A DNA stretch of 64,000 bases, taken from contig NZ_JAPNJW010000001.1 of the NCBI RefSeq assembly GCF_026626745.1, positions 2,712,001 to 2,776,000 on the forward strand, in the 5' to 3' direction. Shown piece after piece: positions 8,583 through 16,302 of the stretch (its first letter is position 1; the number at the start of each line of letters is the position of its first letter). Below the pieces are notes generated by a model. It worked only from the letters and a program-made list of their open reading frames with translations. It did no database searches and was not told the origin of the DNA. A program made the position numbers and the translations under genes. The stretch is from Nannocystis sp. RBIL2 (GTDB lineage: Bacteria; Myxococcota_A; Polyangia; Nannocystales; Nannocystaceae).

Positions 8583-11342
8583 TCAATCGCCCTGCTCGAG
8601 CGAGCACGGGCTCGCGGAGGTCAGCGCGTAGCCGTCGCGGTTGCTGACGAGGAATCCGCGCAGGCCGAGGTTGCGCAGGGTGGTCAGCGCGACGTGGACG
8701 CGGTTGGTGCCGGCGCTGTCGCCGACGCGCTCGCCGGGCCAGCCGGCGGCGAGCAGCTCCTCGAGCGCGAGCGCCTCGCCGGGCGCCTCGATCCGCTTGC
8801 GCGCGAGCGCCAGGACGATCCGCTGCAGCGGCACGCGGCGCCGCAGATCGACGTCCGCCGCGGCTCCGGGCAGGCGCAGCGCCCGGCCGCCGGCGCGGAC
8901 GATCAGCGGCTGCCCCGACGGCTCGGCGCGCGCGAGGCAGGCGAGCGCGGCTCGCAGCGCGAAGCGAGAGTCGTCGCTCGGGTGCGCCTCGGCGAGCGCG
9001 CGCGCCTCCTCGATCAAGCCGGCGCGCGCCCCCGGAGCGCCCGCCATCATCCGCACTGTGAGGCCGTGGATCGCCACGGTCGCAGTCAACGCGCGCTCGG
9101 AGCGGCACGCTGCGGCGGCCTGCTCGGCGGCGGCCAGGCAAGCGCGCGCCGACTCGAGGTCGCCGGCGAACGCGAACAGGGTCGCGCGACAGCTCTCGGT
9201 CAGCGCCTGGTAGCGAGGGATCTCGAGGTCGCGGAACATGACCAGCGCGCGCTCGAGCAGCCTGGCCGCGTCGTCCCGCTGGCCGCGCTCGAGGTGCGCG
9301 CCGGCGAAGTAGTAGAGCGCGCTGGCCTCGAGGTGGAGGTTGCCGCTGACGCGGATGAGCTCGAGGGCGCGGACGTAGTGGTCGAACGCGGCGTCGAGGT
9401 CGCCCCGCTCCTGCAGGAGGATCGCGCGGACGTACAGCAGCGCGCCGCGGGCGTGGCGGGCGTCGCTCGCCTGGACCAGCGCGAGCCCCTCGTCGTAGCG
9501 GTCCAGCGCCTCGTCGTGGCGGCCGCGGAACCACGCGATCACCCCCGCCTCGTAGAGCACCAGCGGCAGATCTTCGGAGTGCTCGGCCGCGCGATGCCGC
9601 TCGAGCGCGCGACGGATCTCCCGCTCCGCGTGCTCGAGCTGCCCCTCGCGCCGGTACGCGTGGGCGAGGCGCGTCCGCACGTCCGCCTCGTGCAACGGGC
9701 CGAGCGGGTCATCTGCGACCCGGGCCAGGCACGCGAGCGCGGCCGTGAAGAGAGCGCGCGCCTCCTCCGTGGCGCCGTCGAGCTCGACCAACTCGCCGAG
9801 CAACATGTGGCCGAGCGCCTCGAGCGTCGGGTCCGCGGCCGCGCGAGCGAGCGCGAAGCCCTCCTCGAAGTCGGCGCGGGCTCGCTGCCCTGCCCCGAGC
9901 AAACGATGGGCCCGACCTCGCGCGAGCACAGCGGCGGCGAGGTCGGCCGGCGCCGCTGCGGGCCGAGCCTTCTCGATCGCGCCGTCGAGCAAGCGTAGCG
10001 AGTGCCCGACCAGGCCGCGGCGGATCAGCGCGCGATGAGCCCCGCGCGCCAGGGCCAGCGCCTGCTCGGCGGCATGGGGACCGTCGCCGACGAGCGCGTG
10101 AGCGTGCGCCGCGATCAGGTTGTCGAGGTCGAGCTCGAGGCGCACCGCTGCTGGTCCGCCGCCGGCCGCCGCCGGCACCGCGAGCGCGCGACCGAGGTCG
10201 GCGTACACGGCCGCGTGACGCCCGGCGAGCCGGACCGCCAGCTCGGGGGCTGCAGTCAGGCGCTCGGCCGCGAATTCGCGGATCGTCTCGTACAGCGAGA
10301 AGCGCAGCTCGCCGTCGAGGTCGAGGCGAGGCGTCGCGCGCACCAGCGAGCGCAGGCACAGCGACTCGAGCAGCGGGAGCACCGGGCCCACCTCGTCGGC
10401 GAGCACTGCCTCCGCGGCCTCGAGGGTGAAGCCGCCGGCGAAGATCGTGCACCCGGCCAAGCAGTCCTGCTCGGCGGCGCGGAGCTGGTCCCACGTATCG
10501 GCGATCGCCCGGCGCATCGACGCGTGCCGCCCGCCCTCGCCGTGGCGCACGAGCAGGGCCAATCGATGGACCAGGCGGTCGCGCAGCTGGACGACCGAGA
10601 GCACAGTGATGCGCGCCGCGGCCAGCTCGATCGCCAGCGGGATCCCGTCGAGCCGACGCACGACCTCGGCGATCGCCGCCAGGTCGTCCGGGCGCAGCAC
10701 GAGGTCGGGGCGGAGCTGGCGGGCGCGACGGACGAACAGATCGATCGACTCGATCGCGGCGAGACCGGCCTCGTCGCGCAGCCCCGGCGGCGGCAGCTGG
10801 AGCGGGTGCAGCGGCCACAGGTGCTCGCCGGCGAGGCCGAGGGCGACGCGCGAGGTGACGAGGAAGCGCGCCCGCGAGGCGGCCCGCAGCCAGCGACCGA
10901 GCGTCGCCTCGGCGATGTCGGCGAGCTGCTCGAAGTTGTCGAGGACGACGAGGATCCGCCCGCGCCGCGCGAGGGTGCGTGCGAGGTGTTCGGCCAGCGC
11001 GGGCTCGTCGGCCGCGAGCTGCAGGCCGAGCGCCGACGCGACCGCCGAGCAGGCCGCCATCGCCCCGTGCACCCCGGTGAGATCGCAGAACCACGCCCCG
11101 CCCGCTCCTGGCGCGGTGTAGCTGGCCGCCTGCGCCTCGGCGAAGCGCTGCGCCAGGCGGGTCTTGCCCATGCCGCCGAGCCCGGTGATCGTCACGAGCT
11201 GCGCGCCGTCCTCGAAGCGGCCGGCGATGGCGTCGAGATCGGCGACGCGCCCGACGAACGAGGACGAGACGACCGGCACATGCGTCGCGAGCACGCTGAA
11301 GTCCGAGCGGTCGTCTGGCGCGGGCATGCCGGCCGAGAGCAT
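8583..11342 (-). CDS. STAND-class ATPase with TPR-like array and C-terminal winged helix
   Basis: A 919-residue signalling ATPase. The NB-ARC-type module starts at about residue 25 (SSSFVGRVADLDAIAGRF); Walker A is GLGGMGKT (54-61), Walker B is LVVLDN (131-136), and a sensor-like TSR and the GIPLAIELAAAR motif follow. Residues from about 400 to 800 are Ala/Leu/Arg-rich helical pairs typical of TPR arrays (for example EALDRYDEGLALVQASDARHA). The last about 110 residues (RRVPLQRIVLAL through NRVHVALTTLRNLGLRGF and NRDGYALT) look like an OmpR/BTAD-type winged helix with its C-terminal beta-hairpin. In AfsR/SARP and LuxR-type STAND regulators the DNA-binding part is commonly N-terminal (SARP) or a C-terminal LuxR helix-turn-helix, so a C-terminal OmpR-like unit is unusual. 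Likely role: ligand- or partner-gated transcription regulator (inference). Confidence 0.85.
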   Translation of the reverse strand: MLSAGMPAPDDRSDFSVLATHVPVVSSSFVGRVADLDAIAGRFEDGAQLVTITGLGGMGKTRLAQRFAEAQAASYTAPGAGGAWFCDLTGVHGAMAACSAVASALGLQLAADEPALAEHLARTLARRGRILVVLDNFEQLADIAEATLGRWLRAASRARFLVTSRVALGLAGEHLWPLHPLQLPPPGLRDEAGLAAIESIDLFVRRARQLRPDLVLRPDDLAAIAEVVRRLDGIPLAIELAAARITVLSVVQLRDRLVHRLALLVRHGEGGRHASMRRAIADTWDQLRAAEQDCLAGCTIFAGGFTLEAAEAVLADEVGPVLPLLESLCLRSLVRATPRLDLDGELRFSLYETIREFAAERLTAAPELAVRLAGRHAAVYADLGRALAVPAAAGGGPAAVRLELDLDNLIAAHAHALVGDGPHAAEQALALARGAHRALIRRGLVGHSLRLLDGAIEKARPAAAPADLAAAVLARGRAHRLLGAGQRARADFEEGFALARAAADPTLEALGHMLLGELVELDGATEEARALFTAALACLARVADDPLGPLHEADVRTRLAHAYRREGQLEHAEREIRRALERHRAAEHSEDLPLVLYEAGVIAWFRGRHDEALDRYDEGLALVQASDARHARGALLYVRAILLQERGDLDAAFDHYVRALELIRVSGNLHLEASALYYFAGAHLERGQRDDAARLLERALVMFRDLEIPRYQALTESCRATLFAFAGDLESARACLAAAEQAAAACRSERALTATVAIHGLTVRMMAGAPGARAGLIEEARALAEAHPSDDSRFALRAALACLARAEPSGQPLIVRAGGRALRLPGAAADVDLRRRVPLQRIVLALARKRIEAPGEALALEELLAAGWPGERVGDSAGTNRVHVALTTLRNLGLRGFLVSNRDGYALTSASPCSLEQGD

Positions 11343-11446
11343 AACGCCGCGTCGGGCGAGCGACGAAGCCGCGACTCACGAGAGGGCATCCTCGAGACGC
11401 GAGGATGCGTGCGCGCGAGGTCGTCTTCGAGCTCGACCGCAGAAAC

Positions 11447-12751
11447 CTACGGAACGACCGCAGTCCTGGCGACGCGGACGATGAAATCGTGGCCGGGCGG
11501 CGGGATGTCGCCCTGCGCCACCCTGACCGAGAAGTAGAGGTCGTGCGCGTCGAGATGCAGCCCGCGCCGTTCGATCTCGACCCCGTGCCACACGTGCCGC
11601 GGCGTGCCGCCTGTCTTCGGCACCGCGAAGATGCCTGCGGGCGCCTGGTGGAAGAACACCTCGTCGCCGTCGACCAGCACCTGATCGATGCCGATGTCCA
11701 TCGCCGGGAACAGCGGTGTGACCGGTCCGCCGGTCTTGGCGACCCGTGACACGTTCATCGGCGCCGGCTGCACGCCGTACACCTTGCTCGGATCGCCGGT
11801 GGCGAAGTAGACGAAGTCGGCGTCGACCGCCACGGATGGATCGATGCGGGTCGAGGCGTCGCCGGCCAGGACGGTCTGGGCGCCGCCCGAGAGGCGCACC
11901 AGCGCGCCATGGAGGGGCCCGCTGCCATCCTCGTCGAACGGTGGGTCGTTCCAGGTGAAGAACAGGCGCTCGCCGTCGTAGGCGGGCGCCGAGCCCAAAG
12001 ACTTGCCCTCGACCTTGTCGGCCAGGAGGACCAGCTTCGTCGGGGTCAGGTGCGCGAACGACGGGCGGATCGGCCCGAGGTCGTCGTAGGTGACGACGCC
12101 GGCGAGCGTGCGCGTGAGCGCGGTGTTCCAGTAGCTGTTGTCGGCCGGATGGGCGTGCGTCTCGCCGATCACGGTCTCCTCGCCGTCGACCCGCGCGCTC
12201 ACCTTCATGATGAGCGGGTCCTCGGTCTGCTCGACGATGTAGAGCGCCGCGTCATCGCCCTCGAAGTCGACGAGGACGGGGACCTCGCGGATCCACTGCG
12301 CGTCGCCGCCTCGCTTCGACACGCGGTAGAGGGCCTGAGGGCAGCCCACGCGGTGGCCGAGGAACCACACGTCTTCTGCAGTCAACGCAGTGCGGTAGAC
12401 GAATGCGTCGCTGGCCCCCGCGATGGCGGTCCCGTTGCCGCACGCCTCCGGGATGGGCTCGCAGGACGGCGGGCTCGGGAGCGGCGCCTGGCAATCGTCC
12501 GGCGGGACATCGCCGCTGCTGCTGCTGCTGCTGCTGCTGCCCCAGCTCGGGTCACCGCTGGTCGGCACTGCGTCGCTCGTGCTGCTGCTCGTGCCGGCTT
12601 CGCCGCTCGTGCCGGCCTCGCTACTCGAATCGGAGTCGGGGCCGCTCGTCGCGCTCGTGGTCGCAGTCGTGCCGGCGGGGACATCGCTGTCGCAGGCCCC
12701 GAGGCCCGCGAGAACGCCGAGGATGAGAATGTCGATCGACCGAGTACGCAC
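11447..12751 (-). CDS. Exported lipoprotein with beta-propeller-like repeats
   Basis: A 434-residue lipoprotein with GTG start at 12751; a longer in-frame GTG at 12787 is possible but gives an atypical arginine-rich leader. The signal is RTRSIDILILGVLAGLGAC. A Ser/Thr/Gly linker follows, including eight consecutive Ser encoded by a pure triplet run. The folded part consists of repeated strands such as ALYRVSKRGGDAQWIREVPV, LVRLSGGAQTVLAGD and GIFAVPKTGGTPRHVW, the repeat style of DUF5050-like propellers often annotated as hypothetical in myxobacteria. Function unknown; probably surface-anchored. Confidence 0.8.
   Translation of the reverse strand: MRTRSIDILILGVLAGLGACDSDVPAGTTATTSATSGPDSDSSSEAGTSGEAGTSSSTSDAVPTSGDPSWGSSSSSSSSGDVPPDDCQAPLPSPPSCEPIPEACGNGTAIAGASDAFVYRTALTAEDVWFLGHRVGCPQALYRVSKRGGDAQWIREVPVLVDFEGDDAALYIVEQTEDPLIMKVSARVDGEETVIGETHAHPADNSYWNTALTRTLAGVVTYDDLGPIRPSFAHLTPTKLVLLADKVEGKSLGSAPAYDGERLFFTWNDPPFDEDGSGPLHGALVRLSGGAQTVLAGDASTRIDPSVAVDADFVYFATGDPSKVYGVQPAPMNVSRVAKTGGPVTPLFPAMDIGIDQVLVDGDEVFFHQAPAGIFAVPKTGGTPRHVWHGVEIERRGLHLDAHDLYFSVRVAQGDIPPPGHDFIVRVARTAVVP
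12515..12540. repeat. GCT trinucleotide run (26 bases)
   Basis: Eight and two-thirds uninterrupted GCT units. On the minus strand they are AGC codons giving the poly-Ser part of the lipoprotein linker. The identical codons, against varied Ser/Thr codons around them, suggest slippage expansion, so length may vary between strains. Confidence 0.85.
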
Positions 12752-13087
12752 GCGGCGAGGGTGCGCCAGGCGTCGCCCGCGGCCCACTTAATCCCCGCTT
12801 AAATCTCCGTTTCAGCGGCCGCCGCGGCTCACCGAGGCGCACATCGATGCACCCGGCGTCGGGCGAGCTGATCGGCGACCGCGAGCGCGTTCTCGCGCTG
12901 ATGTGAACGAGTCACAGGCCGCGCTTCGGGGCGTCGCGGATACGCGGTGCGATATCCCTTCGAGCGCCGAGCGAAGATCGCAAACGTCGGGCCTTCCTCG
13001 TGTATAGGTAACTCAAGGTGCAGGTCCTGTGCGCTGCGATACTGCGGACAGGGCGGCGCCGTCCTCCGCCTTCAGGAGCCGTTCGCT
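12752..13087. promoter_or_regulatory. Divergent intergenic region before Cys-repeat lipoprotein
   Basis: 336 bases between divergent lipoprotein genes. An open frame entering from 12947 is not protein-like until the TTG at 13088. A weak -10-like TATAGG occurs at 13003-13008. The Shine-Dalgarno AGGAG at 13074-13078 decides the start of the downstream gene. I see nothing else definite. Confidence 0.35.
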
Positions 13088-14848
13088 TTGCGTAGCCTCG
13101 CCTCGATCACCCTCGCGCTCGTCGCATTGAATCCGCTGTTGTCCGCCTGCGGCGACGATGTCACCTCGACCGACAGCCTGAGCGCGCCGAGCAGCTCGTC
13201 CGGTTCGGCGGCGACCGAGCCCGACACCTCGACCACGACTTCGGACCCGGGCACCACCACGGGCGAGCCGACCACGACCGCGCCGACGACCACTCTCGGC
13301 ACGACGGCCTCGACCACCGACACCGAGACGGCGACCACGACCACCGGCTCGACCACGGAGACGGGGGTGACGAGCACGGAGACGACCGACGCGACCACCG
13401 GCGAGCCGCCGGCGGTCTGCTGCGAGCCGACCCTGTGCAGCGACCCTGCCATCGAGGCGTGCGTGTGCACGGTCGATGCGTCGTGTTGCCAGGGGCCGTG
13501 GACCAGCCAGTGCGTCGCCCTGGTCACCGAGCTCGGGTGCGGCGCGTGCCCGCCGCTGCCCGAGGGTGCGTGCTGCGAGGCCGGGATCGGGCCCGGCTGC
13601 ACCGACGACGCGATCGAGAGCTGCGTGTGCCTGGCGCTGCCCGACTGCTGCGCGGGCGTGTGGGGGCCCGAGTGCGTCGCTGCGGTCGACTCGCTCGGCT
13701 GCGGCGTCTGCCAGGAGCCGCCGAAGGGCGAGTGCTGCGAGGCGCACCGCGGCGGCGGGTGCCTCGACGCCGGGGTCGAGAGCTGCGTGTGCGCCCTGGC
13801 CCCGGAGTGCTGCGCCGACGTGTGGAGCGAGGCCTGCGTCGCGCTGGTCGACGAGGCCGGCTGCGGGATGTGCGAGGAGGAAGAGAAGACGGCCTGCTGC
13901 ATGCCCGGAGACGGGCCCGGCTGCAGCGACCCGACGATCGAGGCCTGCGTGTGCGCGCAGGACCCGTTCTGCTGCCAGGCGCAGTGGGACGTCACCTGCG
14001 TCGACAAGGTCGATCTGCTCGGCTGCGGCGTGTGTCAGCCGGAGCTCGGCGACTGCTGCGAAGCGGGTCAGGGCCCGGGATGCGCGGACCAGGCGGTGCA
14101 GGCGTGCGTCTGCAACAACGCGCCGGGCTGCTGCCAGGACGTGTGGAGCGCCGACTGCGTGGCGCTGGTCGAGCCGCTCGGCTGCGGCATGTGCGAGGGT
14201 CCGGCCCTGGGCGCCTGCTGCGAGGCGCACGACACCCCGTCGTGCGAGGACGCGGCGATCGCCGAATGCGTGTGCGCGCAGGACGACCTGTGCTGCACGG
14301 GTGCGTGGACCGAGCAGTGCGTCGCCGAGGTCGAGGCGTTCGGCTGCGGCATGTGCGAGGGCCCGGCCCTGGGCCCCTGCTGCGAGGCGCACGACACCCC
14401 GTCGTGCGAGGACGCGGCGATCGCCGAATGCGTGTGCGCGCAGGACGACCTGTGCTGCACGGGTGCTTGGACCGAGCAGTGCGTCGCCGAGGTCGAGGCG
14501 TTCGGCTGCGGCATGTGTGAAGGCCCGGTCGAGGCCGCCTGCTGCGAGGAGCACGACACCCCGTCGTGCGACGACGCGGCGGTCTCCGAGTGCGTGTGCG
14601 CCCAGGACCCGTTCTGCTGCGAGGTCGAGTGGGACGGCCTGTGCGTCGCCGAGGTCGAGACGCTCGGCTGCGGCACGTGCGGCGGTCAGGGCGGGACCGG
14701 CTGCTGCGAGGAGCACGACTCGGCGTCGTGCGACGACGCGGCGATCTCCGAGTGCGTGTGCGCCCAGGACAGCTTCTGCTGCTCGGTCGAGTGGGACTCG
14801 CAGTGCGTCGCCGAGGTCGAGTCGTTCGGCTGCGGCATGTGCGAGTGA
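13088..14848 (+). CDS. Lipoprotein with nine ten-cysteine repeats
   Basis: 586 residues from a TTG start chosen because AGGAG lies nine bases upstream and the product then begins with a perfect lipoprotein signal (lipobox LLSAC, Cys21). A Thr/Ser/Gly/Glu linker of about 80 residues is followed by nine tandem units of about 50-54 residues. Each unit has the pattern CC-x(4-8)-C-x(7-8)-CVC-x(6)-CC-x(6)-C-x(9-10)-CGxC, ten cysteines per unit. Acidic residues and a conserved Trp (QWD, AWT, VWS) lie between. Ninety repeat cysteines imply extensive disulfides outside the cytoplasm. Similar units occur in Nannocystaceae proteins, but I know no assigned function. Units 6 and 7 are almost identical. 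A bidirectional terminator follows. Confidence 0.85.
   Translation: MRSLASITLALVALNPLLSACGDDVTSTDSLSAPSSSSGSAATEPDTSTTTSDPGTTTGEPTTTAPTTTLGTTASTTDTETATTTTGSTTETGVTSTETTDATTGEPPAVCCEPTLCSDPAIEACVCTVDASCCQGPWTSQCVALVTELGCGACPPLPEGACCEAGIGPGCTDDAIESCVCLALPDCCAGVWGPECVAAVDSLGCGVCQEPPKGECCEAHRGGGCLDAGVESCVCALAPECCADVWSEACVALVDEAGCGMCEEEEKTACCMPGDGPGCSDPTIEACVCAQDPFCCQAQWDVTCVDKVDLLGCGVCQPELGDCCEAGQGPGCADQAVQACVCNNAPGCCQDVWSADCVALVEPLGCGMCEGPALGACCEAHDTPSCEDAAIAECVCAQDDLCCTGAWTEQCVAEVEAFGCGMCEGPALGPCCEAHDTPSCEDAAIAECVCAQDDLCCTGAWTEQCVAEVEAFGCGMCEGPVEAACCEEHDTPSCDDAAVSECVCAQDPFCCEVEWDGLCVAEVETLGCGTCGGQGGTGCCEEHDSASCDDAAISECVCAQDSFCCSVEWDSQCVAEVESFGCGMCE
14216..14539 (+). repeat. Two near-identical 162-bp tandem units (repeats 6 and 7)
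   Basis: Unit 14216-14377 and unit 14378-14539 encode repeats 6 and 7 of the cysteine-rich lipoprotein. Over the first roughly 135 bases I see one difference (gcgtgg versus gcttgg); they diverge only near the unit end. The other units differ much more, so this is a recent in-frame duplication, probably by unequal recombination. Confidence 0.85.
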
Positions 14849-14865
14849 GCCCCGCCCGGTAAAAC

Positions 14866-14893
14866 GAAGAGCGCGGCCGAGGCCGCGCTCTTC
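14866..14893. terminator. Bidirectional rho-independent-type hairpin
   Basis: A perfect 13-base inverted repeat, GAAGAGCGCGGCC / GGCCGCGCTCTTC, separated by GA. It lies 18 bases after the Cys-repeat gene and about 55 bases beyond the stop of the convergent DUF1552 gene, the right place for a shared terminator. No long T tract follows, as is common in GC-rich genomes. Confidence 0.75.
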
Positions 14894-14948
14894 ATGCTGC
14901 ATGGTGCACCCCAGCGGCCGCCCTGAGCGGCCGTCGCGGGCTTCGCCG

Positions 14949-16295
14949 TCAGAACATCGTGCCCTTGATCGCCTCCATCGGCGTGGTCGACATCGGCCCG
15001 CCGGCGCCGATCGAGGTCGCGCGCGGGTCGAACGCCTGGAGGCAGGTCAGCAGGACGTCGGAGATGTTGCCGTCGCTCATCGGGTACGGGGCGGCCTGCA
15101 CGTGGATGCCGGGGAAGATCAGCTTGTTGCGACCGTGGCCGGCGAGGATGACCGGCTGGCGCTGGATCGAGTGGGTCCAGCCCTCGGCGCAGTCGCTGCT
15201 GCAATAGATGATCGAGGTGTCGAGCAGGTTCTTGCCGTCGATGTCCTCCGAGGCCTTGAACTTCTCGAGCATGTCCGCGAAGCGCCCCATGATGTGCACG
15301 ATGCCGGTGTGCAGCTCCTCGGAGTTGGGGTTGTGCGAGTTGTTGTGGTGGCCGCTCCAGATGTCGATCTCCGAGAAGACCGTCTCGGCGGCGCCGCCGT
15401 GGAACAGCATGCTGGCGACGCGGGTGATGTCGCACTGGAAGGCGTACACCAGCAGGTCGCTCATCACTGCGTTGACGGCCGTGATCGGCTCGACACCGTT
15501 GATGTCGGTGTTGGTCTCGGTCGGCTTGTCCGGCAAGGCGCACAGCGGCACGGTGGCCTCGATCTTCTTCTCGAGCGCCCCCACGCCGTCGAGGTGCGCG
15601 TCGAGCCGCTCGTTGTCGTGCTTGCCGAGCTTCATCCGCAGCGCGGCGGTCTGGTCGCGCACTGCGTCGAGGATGCTGGACCGCAGCGCGCGGTCGTCGG
15701 CCTGGGGGGCGAACGCGCCGAACAGGTCGGTCCACGCCTGCTGCGGGTTGAACTGCGGGTACTGCGGCTCGTTGGGGCCCTTGTGCGAGAGGGCGTGCAT
15801 GGTGGTGCCGGAGTCCATCACGCTGAGGTGCTTCGAGACGCCGAGGTGGATCGACGCGACCGGGGTGTCCTGGCCGATCTTCGCCGCGATCAGCTGGTCG
15901 ATCGTCGGGCCGCCGGCCTTGGAGAACAAGCCGCTGAGCTCGGTCATCGTGTAGCCGTTGAAGGCCGTCATGCCCTCGTGGTGGGTGACGGTCACCTCGC
16001 AGCGGTTGCGCAGGCCGGTCAGCACCGTGACGTAGTCGCGCACGTTGGCGAGCGGCTGCAGCTGGTCGCTCAGCGGATAATTCGCGCCGGTCGCGGCCGG
16101 CTCGAAGCGCGGCAGGATCACGCCGTTGCCGAAGAACCAGGTGACGAACCGGGTCGGCAGCGGGGAGCCGTCGGCGAGCGCCTCGCCGTGGCTGTCGAGC
16201 ATCGCCTCGAGCAGGGGGAGGCCGACGACGGCCGCGGAGCCGCCGACGAGGCCGCGGAGGAAGGTGCGACGGGGAATGGTGCGACGGTTGATCAT
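14949..16295 (-). CDS. DUF1552 family exported protein (Tat signal)
   Basis: 448 residues starting at MINRRTIPRRTFLRGLVGG. The RRTFLRG motif and the following Gly/Ala/Leu stretch form a twin-arginine signal, so the protein is exported folded. The body matches the DUF1552 family known from planctomycetes and myxobacteria (PTRFVTWFFGNGVILPRF, TVLTGLRNRCEVTVTHHEGMTAF, DQLIAAKIG, MLFHGGAAETVFSEIDIWSGHHNNSHN). It is the downstream partner of the DUF1592 lipoprotein gene, seven bases away, so the two are co-transcribed. Function is unestablished; the alkaline-phosphatase/sulfatase-like feel of the family and the heme partner suggest surface redox or hydrolytic chemistry (inference). Confidence 0.9.
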   Translation of the reverse strand: MINRRTIPRRTFLRGLVGGSAAVVGLPLLEAMLDSHGEALADGSPLPTRFVTWFFGNGVILPRFEPAATGANYPLSDQLQPLANVRDYVTVLTGLRNRCEVTVTHHEGMTAFNGYTMTELSGLFSKAGGPTIDQLIAAKIGQDTPVASIHLGVSKHLSVMDSGTTMHALSHKGPNEPQYPQFNPQQAWTDLFGAFAPQADDRALRSSILDAVRDQTAALRMKLGKHDNERLDAHLDGVGALEKKIEATVPLCALPDKPTETNTDINGVEPITAVNAVMSDLLVYAFQCDITRVASMLFHGGAAETVFSEIDIWSGHHNNSHNPNSEELHTGIVHIMGRFADMLEKFKASEDIDGKNLLDTSIIYCSSDCAEGWTHSIQRQPVILAGHGRNKLIFPGIHVQAAPYPMSDGNISDVLLTCLQAFDPRATSIGAGGPMSTTPMEAIKGTMF

Positions 16296-16302
16296 AAAAA
16301 GC

